Origin: JBCCQH01 sp039024435
Lineage (GTDB): Bacteria > Bacteroidota > Bacteroidia > J057 > JADKCL01
Direction of reading: 5' to 3'
NCBI GenBank assembly: GCA_039024435.1
Contig: JBCCQH010000123.1
Coordinates: forward strand, 1 to 21,067
Length of the DNA: 21,067 nucleotides
In this document: positions 15,452 to 21,067 of the stretch, one piece after another
Layout: each line of letters starts with the position of its first letter
Position numbering within the stretch: position 1 is the stretch's first letter
The notes under the pieces: model-generated
The model's input: only the letters and a program-made list of their open reading frames with translations
What the model was told of the DNA's origin: nothing
Databases searched by the model: none
Made by a program: the position numbers and the translations under genes

Positions 15452-15837
15452 TTTTTACTTGCTTTTGGTGTTTGATTCTGGCCGGTCTTTCCGGGGCTTG
15501 AAAATCCCCTTGGCTGGGCATAGTCGTGAGGCCGTTTTTCCCCTCCGATCCCCGCCCGAAATTACTGCTCCGGCAAGGGGGTGATCGGCCCCCAATCGGG
15601 GCTGAATTTTCAATGGATTTTTCCATCTCTACAATCGGTTTTTGGTGGTCGATTTTTGCCCGGTTTCCTTGCCTGGATCACCCGGATTTTGCCCGCGAAT
15701 CGAGGTCATTTTTGGCCTTTTGGTGTTTGGCTCCAAAATCGGCGTTTCCAGAGAGTACAAGGCGATTTTGCTTGTTTTTGGTTTTTCAACGAAACGAAAA
15801 GCCTGTATATAGGGGTTTTCGCTTTCGCTCAAACTTT
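15452..15837. promoter_or_regulatory. 386-bp gap between the primase and zinc-finger genes
   Basis: No convincing gene; the open frames here overlap real genes and have no recognisable content. It is marked by degenerate T-tract motifs (GATTTTTGCCC ~15652, GATTTTGCCC ~15684, ATTTTTGGCC ~15709, GATTTTGC ~15764) at irregular spacing, and a CCCCAATCGGGG palindrome near 15593. It probably carries the promoter for the zinc-finger gene. A partial TTTG / TATATACA pair is present near 15810-15835 on the minus strand but matches poorly. Confidence 0.35.
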
Positions 15838-17991
15838 TTAACCCTTGTTTTTGAAGAGATATTTGCGCGTTTTTCCGCTCCCTTCCCGGACCAAAAAAAC
15901 GTGCTGTCCATCGCCGTTTTTCATCAGCCATTCCTCCTTGATCAAACGGGACAAACGCATCTCGATCAGGCGCACACTGCAACCGAAATATTCCGCCATT
16001 CCAGAGGTCAGTTCACGGGCGAGAGTCGGCCCTCCCAAATGTTCCTCAACGTACTCCCGGACCTCCAACATCGGGGCTTTCTCCTGGCGGCTGTCTCCGA
16101 CCTGTTTCAGCAGTTCATTGTCCGCCAGAATCAAGCCCCTGGCCTCGGCGCAGTATTGCAGATATACCGGGTCGTGGGCCTTGCTGGCCCGGCACTTGAG
16201 GAAGCTCAGTTTGATCAGGTCGGTGGGATCACCGCCCCGGTCCCGCTCAAAGCCCACCTGCATCACCGTACTGGCCTTGTTGGCAAGCTCGGTTCCCAGG
16301 TGGCCTCTGGCCTTGTCGCTGCCGTTGCCGGGGTTCTCGTGGATCACGCACAGGAAAGTCACGTCGAAGCTGTTGATGGCCCGGTTCATCGCGTCCACCA
16401 GTTCCAAACTCTCGCTGACCTGGTTGAAGTTGCCGATGCAGTCGGTGATCACGTCCAGGACTACAAACAAATGCCGTTTGGCCCCGCCTTGCAGCCAATT
16501 CAGGTACTCGGTCAGGGCTACGTAGCGCTCTTCCCTTCCGAAGTCCAGCAAGGAAACATAGTGGAAATGCGGCGGGTTGTCGGTGATCGCGTACCCGGCC
16601 TTGGTCTGGATTTGCTGGATAGCGTAGGGGAATTGCTCGGTCAGGTTGCGCTCGGTGTCCACGTAGCAGACGGTAAAGTCGGTATTGCCGTTCACCTTTA
16701 GGCCAATCGGGTTTTCCTGGAAAGGACTCCGGTTGAGGACAGTGGAGCAAATGCCCTCGGCCAATCGGCTCTTGTGGACCCCGCTTTTGCCCTGGATCAG
16801 GTTGATGGTCTTGGGGTAGATGATCGCGTCCTCACCCCGGACCAGGATCGGCTTGGAGAATACAACGGGCTTTGCCTTCTGCTTTCGCAGTTGTTCCTGG
16901 TGGCGCAGCAGCTTTTCCAGGTGGGAGCCGGGCGGGGCAATGGTCGGGCCGCGCTCTTCAGTTTGGGCAATCAGCGCGTCCAGCGTCCCGGCCCCGGCAA
17001 TGTCAGTGGCTTCCCCGGAGTGCATCAGGGCGTAGAAGTCGCTGATGTCCTTGCCCAGCTCGCGCTCATACATCGCCTGGGGCAGGACCAGACGCAACAG
17101 GCCGTATTCCCCGGCCAAACGTTTGGATTCCCGCATCCCGGTCGCGTCCAGATCATAGAGGACGATCACCCGCCCGAAGCGTTCCCGCAGGTGAGCAATG
17201 AGCCACTTGGGAGGCCGGGCCGTCTCGCTGTTCAGGCATACCGCAGCATGGCCGTGGGCGACCAGGGAAAGTACGTCCTTTTCCCCTCCGGTGATGAACA
17301 CCCGTTCCCCCCGCCGCGGCAAGTGATCCAGGCCGTAGACGTATTCAGCGGGTTTGCGGCCTAACCAGGAAAAACGGTGGTCCTGGCTCCCCGGTCGGTA
17401 GAGTTTGTAGCAGTCCGTACCCACACGGTAAGCGTAGAGCGGCATGGAGGCATGAACCGGAGTACACCAGGGCTTGCCCTCCGGTCGATACTGAACGATC
17501 CCCTTTACGCTCCCAACCCCCATGCAGTCCAGGGTATCGGTCCCGATCCCGTAGCGGCCCCACCACTCGCTTTCCTCCTCGTTCCATCTATCGTTGAGGG
17601 TGATCTCAAAGGGGATCGGCTCCGGCTCTCTGCGGGGCTTCTGAGGGGTTTTGTGGGTCGGGGTGGTTTCCTGGTCGGGATCAGGGATGTTGAAGTCCTG
17701 GGCGACCTTCTCAAGTGCCTGGGGGAAGTCCAGGCCATAGAGGCGCATCACGAAATCAAAGCAACTGCCCTGCATATCGCTTGAGGTCGAAAAGTCCTTG
17801 AAGTACCATTGCCCGTCCTCGCCCCGGTAAATGTTGAAGGAAGGCGTGTTTTGCTTGCGCTCAATCAGGGGGTTGGAAATGGCGTTTCCCTTACGAAGCG
17901 GCCACTTGTGGCGCGGCACGAAGGGACGTAGGTAATGGTTGAGAATCTCGTAGCTGTCCACGCGGGACAGGACTTGTTCTTTATTCATCAT
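15838..17991 (-). CDS. Toprim primase fused to RecA/RepA-type helicase
   Basis: 717 aa. Residues ~35-100 resemble the DnaG/gp4 zinc-binding region (TPSFNIYRGEDGQWYFKDF and a 'GSCFDFVMRLYG' block), but only one Cys remains, so the zinc site is lost. A toprim domain follows: GGEKD (Glu237) and LYDLDATG (Asp280-x-Asp282). The second half is a RecA-fold ATPase: P-loop GKSGVHKS (401-408, with His where the last Gly is expected), Walker B FVVLD (509-513), then a VIHENPG sensor-like segment. The C-terminal ~60 residues look like a winged helix (GCSVRLIEMRLSRLIKEEWL). This is the layout of self-contained replication proteins of satellites and plasmids. It starts 5 bp after the HTH_17 gene and is cotranscribed with it, so the element should replicate autonomously once excised. 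Confidence 0.85.
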   Translation of the reverse strand: MMNKEQVLSRVDSYEILNHYLRPFVPRHKWPLRKGNAISNPLIERKQNTPSFNIYRGEDGQWYFKDFSTSSDMQGSCFDFVMRLYGLDFPQALEKVAQDFNIPDPDQETTPTHKTPQKPRREPEPIPFEITLNDRWNEEESEWWGRYGIGTDTLDCMGVGSVKGIVQYRPEGKPWCTPVHASMPLYAYRVGTDCYKLYRPGSQDHRFSWLGRKPAEYVYGLDHLPRRGERVFITGGEKDVLSLVAHGHAAVCLNSETARPPKWLIAHLRERFGRVIVLYDLDATGMRESKRLAGEYGLLRLVLPQAMYERELGKDISDFYALMHSGEATDIAGAGTLDALIAQTEERGPTIAPPGSHLEKLLRHQEQLRKQKAKPVVFSKPILVRGEDAIIYPKTINLIQGKSGVHKSRLAEGICSTVLNRSPFQENPIGLKVNGNTDFTVCYVDTERNLTEQFPYAIQQIQTKAGYAITDNPPHFHYVSLLDFGREERYVALTEYLNWLQGGAKRHLFVVLDVITDCIGNFNQVSESLELVDAMNRAINSFDVTFLCVIHENPGNGSDKARGHLGTELANKASTVMQVGFERDRGGDPTDLIKLSFLKCRASKAHDPVYLQYCAEARGLILADNELLKQVGDSRQEKAPMLEVREYVEEHLGGPTLARELTSGMAEYFGCSVRLIEMRLSRLIKEEWLMKNGDGQHVFLVREGSGKTRKYLFKNKG

Positions 17992-17996
17992 CGGAT

Positions 17997-18278
17997 TTAA
18001 TGTCTTGAGTTTCTGGAGGGGATAAAATGGCGCATCAGGTGGGCTTCCAGATCGGTGGCCCGGTAGTAGATTTTGCTGCCGACCTGAGAGTAGCCGATCA
18101 GGCGTTCCTCCCGGTACTTTTGCAGGGTGCGGGGCCGCACGTTTAGGATTTCCTGGGCCTGTTCACCGTTGAGCCAACGGCCCCGCAGTTCTTCGCCCGT
18201 AGGCTGGTCGATTTTCTGCTCGATCCGGGTAAGCTGTTCCCGGAGAGCCTGCATTTCGTTTGTCAAATGTTCAGTCAT
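17997..18278 (-). CDS. HTH_17 DNA-binding protein (excisionase-like)
   Basis: 93 aa. The N-terminal ~30 residues form a short coiled coil (EMQALREQLTRIEQKID). Residues ~36-85 are a MerR/excisionase-like helix-turn-helix and wing: WLNGEQAQEILNVRPRTLQKY, cited by WLNGEQAQEILNV and RTLQKYREE, then IGYSQVGSKIYYRATDLEAHL. This is the family commonly called helix-turn-helix domain 17 in Bacteroidota mobile elements, where it acts as excisionase or replication regulator. It is the first gene of the HTH-primase operon and lies directly downstream of repeat module A, which holds its promoter (-7 at 18375-18382) and likely operators. Confidence 0.85.
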   Translation of the reverse strand: MTEHLTNEMQALREQLTRIEQKIDQPTGEELRGRWLNGEQAQEILNVRPRTLQKYREERLIGYSQVGSKIYYRATDLEAHLMRHFIPSRNSRH

Positions 18279-18314
18279 GTCTTGAAAAATTTGGGCATAA
18301 AAGGGTTGCTTGCA

Positions 18315-18632
18315 TCGGTGGGGTCAGTTGCCGCCGAACGCTGGTAAATGATGGTATGTGCTTGAATTCTGGACCAAACGTAGGGAAAAAATCAAACAGA
18401 TGTTTCCCGGAATGCCCTTTGATTGCCCACAGGGGCGGTTTTCCACATTTTTCGCCGCTTAGGAAAAGACACTTGAACAGTCAAGGTGTTCATCTGGTTC
18501 AGCAGGGTATGAAATGACAGAAGATTTCTTGAAAAAAAGACACATGGTCAAGTATTCTGTTCAATGTGTCCAGCAGAATTCATCTTTTTTACAGGTCAGA
18601 TTTCTTTATCCACAGGCCAATTTTTTTCCAGT
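18315..18632. promoter_or_regulatory. Module A: DnaA boxes, paired inverted repeats and promoter
   Basis: In plus-strand order it contains: GCCGCCGAA leader hairpin (18330-18338), -7 element (18375-18382), DnaA-like TTTTCCACA (18439-18447), inverted pair GACACTTGAACAG (18468-18480) / TCAAGGTGTTC (18481-18491), inverted pair GACACATGGTCAAG (18539-18552) / CTGTTCAATGTGTC (18557-18570), TTTTACAGGTCA (18587-18598), perfect DnaA box TTATCCACA (18606-18614). Module B repeats this order. It could be a replication origin, or operator-promoter DNA for the HTH-primase operon, or both. Confidence 0.6.
18375..18382 (-). promoter_or_regulatory. -7 element upstream of the HTH-primase operon
   Basis: TACGTTTG on the minus strand matches TAnnTTTG exactly and lies ~97 bp before the HTH ATG. 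The equivalent TATGTTTG is conserved in module B. The -33 element is poor: a TTTG occurs only 10 bp upstream. Confidence 0.45.
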
Positions 18633-18799
18633 TTGGTGGTGACTTTCTGGCTCGGTTTCCGGGGTGGGATAGTTGGGGGCGGTGGCCGGGTTGGTTTGTC
18701 CCCGGTCCGCTGGGAAGCCCAGGCGGTGATCGTCCGATGCTCCGGGATTTGCTCCTTCCTGGTGGGGGCTTTGGGCCGGGGGTGAATGGTTGGGTTCAT
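18596..18799 (-). CDS. Small basic Pro-rich protein A (67 aa)
   Basis: It starts MNPTIHPRPK and ends KNWPVDKEI-stop. It is basic and rich in Pro and Thr with no domain seen. Its C-terminus aligns with small ORF B (KNLPVEKEK-stop), and both stops (TGA) fall at the same point before TTTTACAGGTCA-type sequence. The ATG lies ~94 bp after the module B -7 element, the same distance as the HTH gene from module A. A longer reading from 18844 is possible. It may be a real duplicated micro-gene, or a by-product of duplicated DNA carrying the DnaA box. Confidence 0.4.
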   Translation of the reverse strand: MNPTIHPRPKAPTRKEQIPEHRTITAWASQRTGDKPTRPPPPTIPPRKPSQKVTTKLEKNWPVDKEI

Positions 18800-18834
18800 G
18801 GTCGCTTTTGTTTGGGTATGAGTTCCCTTTTGTC

Positions 18835-19160
18835 GGCGGGGCAAGGTGCCGCCGAATGCGGGTAAAAGGTTTCATGTGCGTTGAATTCCCTCCAAACATA
18901 AGCAGAAAAATCAAGCAAAAAAGCCCCCTGGTGAGCCTGAGAGGGTTATCCACACTTATCAGCAATGCACTGAGTAAGGGCATGATAACCATGAGAACCG
19001 TTGTTCCCATGGTTATCAAAATCGCGTGTAATGGCGACGACATTTTTCCCGTATCAGGAAAATTTGATAACCATGAGAATGGCCACTTCTCATGGTTATC
19101 GGTGATTTTGAAATCTTTTACAGGTCATTTTTCTTTTTCCACAGGGAGATTTTTTGGAGA
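18835..19160. promoter_or_regulatory. Module B: second copy of the DnaA-box/inverted-repeat module
   Basis: Same order as module A, offset ~507-529 bp: GCCGCCGAA (18848-18856), -7 element (18893-18900), perfect DnaA box TTATCCACA (18946-18954), inverted pair TGATAACCATGAGAA (18983-18997) / TTCCCATGGTTATCA (19004-19018), inverted pair TGATAACCATGAGAA (19065-19079) / TTCTCATGGTTATC (19087-19100), TTTTACAGGTCA (19116-19127), TTTTCCACA (19135-19143). Framework sequence is conserved with module A but the 14-15-bp repeat units are entirely different. Confidence 0.65.
18893..18900 (-). promoter_or_regulatory. -7 element upstream of small ORF A
   Basis: TATGTTTG on the minus strand, an exact TAnnTTTG match, at the position homologous to the module A element. 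It is followed by a conserved leader that can fold as CGGCGG/CCGCCG. Confidence 0.4.
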
Positions 19161-19295
19161 GTCAGTGTAGTTTCTCCTTCGTTCCGGGCCAATCCCTCTG
19201 TAGCCGGACGCAAAAAAACCGGCAAGGTGGGGCGCAGTGATCAGGGACCGGAAAGGGAACGTGGTGGGGTGGAGCGTAATCGTTTTCATGGTCAT
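19125..19295 (-). CDS. Small protein B (56 aa), overlapping the integrase stop
   Basis: It starts MTMKTITLHPTTF and ends KNLPVEKEK-stop. The ATG overlaps the integrase TGA (ATGA, 19292-19295), a classic coupling arrangement, so it would be made with the integrase. The tail resembles small ORF A. The middle is basic (ERRRNY). No family recognised. By position it could be an accessory or excisionase-like factor, but it is short and lacks a visible HTH. A competing frame (19162-19356) is judged a shadow of the integrase gene. Confidence 0.4.
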   Translation of the reverse strand: MTMKTITLHPTTFPFRSLITAPHLAGFFASGYRGIGPERRRNYTDSPKNLPVEKEK

Positions 19296-20815
19296 GCCGC
19301 CTTTTCCAGTTTGATCCGGTTGGTGGCCTCAGCCGCATCCACCGTTTCGAGTTCATGGAGGTTGAGGATTTTGGATAGCGCGTCGATCTTGTCCGCCATA
19401 CGGCGCGGCACCTTCATATCCGGGTTTTCCTGCATCAGCCGGAAAACGTCCTGCACGAATTCCATCACATCCGGCTTGGTGAAGTCGGTGAAGGTGTTGT
19501 CAAAGCGGTCCATCGCGTCCTGCATCGCCTTGTTGCCCAACTGCGCGTAGTGCTGTTCGGTCGTCGTCACCGATGAATGCCCCACCAGGGCTGAAACCAC
19601 TTTCATTCTTTCGCCCATGTTCAGCAGCAGGGTGGCAAAGGTCCGTCTGAGGCCGTGCATGGTGAGGTGTTTGTTGATCCCAACCATCTCACAGATTCGG
19701 CGCAGGTCTTTGTTGCTGTTCCCATTGTTGAGGATTTTGGTCCCGAATACCGGGCCTTCCCCAGTGAGGTTGGCAACCGAGCGCATACGGTCATTGATTT
19801 TCAGCCGGAGCATTTTTCCGGTCTTCTCCATGATCACCGTAATGGTGTTGCGGCTGATCGTCACATCCGGGTGGCCGTTTGCAAGGTTGCGTAAATCCCC
19901 GTAGCGCAGCCCGGTATAACAGGCAAAGAGGTACATTCCCAGGCGTTGGTGCATCTTGCGTCCCTGAATGGCGACCTTGCCCGTCTTGGTGAGAATCTTG
20001 TCCACCAGTTCCTCCCGGTCGTAAGCCTCCTGTAAACGCTCCACTTCCTCCGGTTCCAGGAACAGGCCGATGCTCGTTTCCTCGCTCTGGTAAAATCCCC
20101 GGTCCCGGAATTCCTGGTACACGTTGGCGAATATCTCACCTTCCAGGAAGGCGTGTTTGATCGCCGTTCCGATCTGGCGCATCTTCCGCGCCCCGTTGGT
20201 ATCGGAATAGCCCTTGCCCGATACCTTGCCCTGCTCATTGGTGGCAAACTCCCGGTACATCCACGTTTGGAACTGTTTGAGCCAGTCCACCGAGGTTTGC
20301 GACACCTTGACCATGCCGTTGTAATCTTCAAATTCCCGGATGGTCTGAATCAGCAATTCGTAGTTCTCTACGGTGGTGTCCTTGTGGCGCATATCGGTTG
20401 CATACCCCTCGTACCACTTTTCCATCCAATCAGAAAACCGGGTGGAGTCCTTGCGGTACCACATCCGCATCAGCAGGTCGTGGGTGATCGCCTTGTCCGC
20501 GTCAGCCAGTTTGGCAATCAGCTTTTCCATGCGGATGATCTTCGCGTTCAGGACGCGCTCGATTCCTTTGCTGTCTCCGTTGCCCTTGCTGTGCTGGATT
20601 CGTTTGCTCTTGAGTTTCTTCCCGGTGTCGGGGCATTTCTCGTTGACCCAATACTTCCGGTCCATGTAAAGCTCCGCGTCTCCTTGGGTGTCGATGGGGT
20701 AGAGCTTTTTGTTGCCGCCGATGTCGACCCGGATAGAGAATTTGCTTTTGCCATCGAGGGGGCGGCGGTAGCTGTCGAGGTGTGCGTGTACAGATGGTTT
20801 GATTGAGTGTCCCAT
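19292..20815 (-). CDS. int: Tyrosine-recombinase integrase
   Basis: 507 aa from the ATG at 20815 (MGHSIKPS); an upstream TTG at 20848 would run into the attachment repeat and is rejected. It carries an N-terminal arm-type DNA-binding region (~1-115), a SAM-like core-binding domain (~125-235) and the catalytic domain with a full set of residues: TGLRYGDL (Arg304), a hairpin Lys (331 or 334), MHGLRRTF (His387, Arg390), VGHSS (His413) and the nucleophile in EQHYAQ (Tyr423). It catalyses integration and excision of the element between attachment repeats. Its start is 22 bp inside the right repeat, so its promoter probably differs between integrated and circular forms. Its stop overlaps the start of small ORF B. 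Confidence 0.93.
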   Translation of the reverse strand: MGHSIKPSVHAHLDSYRRPLDGKSKFSIRVDIGGNKKLYPIDTQGDAELYMDRKYWVNEKCPDTGKKLKSKRIQHSKGNGDSKGIERVLNAKIIRMEKLIAKLADADKAITHDLLMRMWYRKDSTRFSDWMEKWYEGYATDMRHKDTTVENYELLIQTIREFEDYNGMVKVSQTSVDWLKQFQTWMYREFATNEQGKVSGKGYSDTNGARKMRQIGTAIKHAFLEGEIFANVYQEFRDRGFYQSEETSIGLFLEPEEVERLQEAYDREELVDKILTKTGKVAIQGRKMHQRLGMYLFACYTGLRYGDLRNLANGHPDVTISRNTITVIMEKTGKMLRLKINDRMRSVANLTGEGPVFGTKILNNGNSNKDLRRICEMVGINKHLTMHGLRRTFATLLLNMGERMKVVSALVGHSSVTTTEQHYAQLGNKAMQDAMDRFDNTFTDFTKPDVMEFVQDVFRLMQENPDMKVPRRMADKIDALSKILNLHELETVDAAEATNRIKLEKAA

Positions 20816-20837
20816 AATCGTTTTTTGAGTTGTGACA

Positions 20838-20849
20838 ATTCTAACCAAG
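20838..20849 (+). repeat. Candidate attachment repeat, right end (attR core)
   Basis: Exact second copy of attctaaccaag in direct orientation to 200-211, then ctctaa (also found 3 bp later at the left copy). It lies 22 bp upstream of the integrase ATG. Confidence 0.55.
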
Positions 20850-20857
20850 CTCTAATG

Positions 20858-20890
20858 AAACAGCGGTTCAGATGGACCGAACCGCTGTTT
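20858..20890 (+). terminator. Perfect 12-bp hairpin just outside the right end
   Basis: AAACAGCGGTTC (20858-20869) and GAACCGCTGTTT (20879-20890) with a 9-nt loop, followed on the plus strand by CTTTTAG. It best fits a plus-strand host terminator now separated from its gene by the insertion. It also stands between flanking host DNA and the integrase, so it may block outside transcription from reaching the integrase. Confidence 0.55.
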
Positions 20891-20896
20891 CTTTTA

Positions 20897-21067
20897 GCTC
20901 GTTTCCGCTAGAATCATGTCAAAAAACAGGCCATGAGACGCTTGGAACACGATTTTGTTTCATACGTACTTTTGAAGGGAGTCCAGTTCGGGTCCCGTCG
21001 ACATCATGGCGCAAGTGGGCGGGGGTACACCTTTCAGTCTGTTTTCGACGAGCATGGAGACCATTCC
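20897..21067. other. Right flanking host DNA, no assignable gene
   Basis: Two partial readings are possible: a plus-strand frame from an ATG at 20933 open to the window end (MRRLEHDFVSYVLLKG...), or the end of a minus-strand gene stopping at 20960-20962 (...GPELDSLQKYV-stop). Neither is recognisable over 45 or fewer residues. Confidence 0.25.

Noticed and set aside
15526..16701. 391-aa plus-strand open frame
   Set aside because: Mostly antisense to the primase-helicase; the part outside it is T-rich intergenic sequence with no domain.
18606..19043. 145-aa minus-strand frame with a hydrophobic N-terminus across module B
   Set aside because: It reads through the inverted repeats and DnaA box; the corresponding frame in module A lacks a start codon, and the hydrophobicity arises from the palindromic repeats.
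19162..19356. 64-aa minus-strand frame overlapping the integrase end
   Set aside because: It overlaps the integrase C-terminus in another frame; the ATGA-coupled frame starting at 19295 is better supported by its match to small ORF A.
20970..21010. tRNA-like T-arm sequence (GTTCGGGTCCCG)
   Set aside because: No matching acceptor stem, anticodon arm or CCA region could be assembled around it.

Overview
The window reads as one integrated mobile element of about 20.6 kb with roughly 200 bp of host DNA on each side, in a Bacteroidota genome, probably from the Saprospiria. The taxonomic hints are a type IX secretion (CHU_C, gliding-motility type) C-terminal domain, multi-repeat Ig-like surface protein modules, TAnnTTTG-type -7 promoter elements, no clear Shine-Dalgarno sequences, HTH_17-type element regulators, and an all-helical protein opening with an 'NYVKLFDAI' block that I associate with this group. 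No database search was possible, so family names rest on motifs read by eye.

Layout. A 12-bp direct repeat (attctaaccaag) lies at 200-211 and 20838-20849, the second copy 22 bp before the start of a tyrosine integrase (19292-20815, minus). Going leftward on the minus strand: integrase; a ~1-kb region with two tiny ORFs and two homologous copies of a DnaA-box/inverted-repeat module; an HTH_17 protein; a toprim primase-helicase; a zinc-finger protein whose gene contains ten 8-bp sites at ~21-bp spacing; a short repeat-rich gap; and a second HTH protein ending at a strong terminator (13694-13725). This is the maintenance half. No relaxase, conjugation, capsid or terminase gene is present, so it looks like a satellite or mobilizable replicating island that would depend on other elements for transfer.

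The cargo half (372-13586) holds a small secreted protein, the only plus-strand gene (505-aa helical protein), a structured non-coding stretch, a hypothetical protein, and two minus-strand clusters. Cluster 1 is an Ig-repeat T9SS surface protein, a cytoplasm-type peptidoglycan-binding/papain-like effector and a lipoprotein that may be its immunity protein; it ends at a 13-bp-stem terminator (5051-5083). Cluster 2 is two exported transglutaminase/papain-like paralogues, the second fused to an RHS-core end motif and a nuclease-like toxin tail, followed by an overlapping exported protein that is the likely immunity partner. Base composition falls visibly from the toxin tail onward.

The most novel signals are (i) the iteron-like array buried in the 340-aa gene, resembling the lambda O arrangement, (ii) the duplicated origin/operator modules whose paired inverted repeats have diverged to different sequences, and (iii) the transglutaminase-RHS-nuclease chimera with its GC shift.
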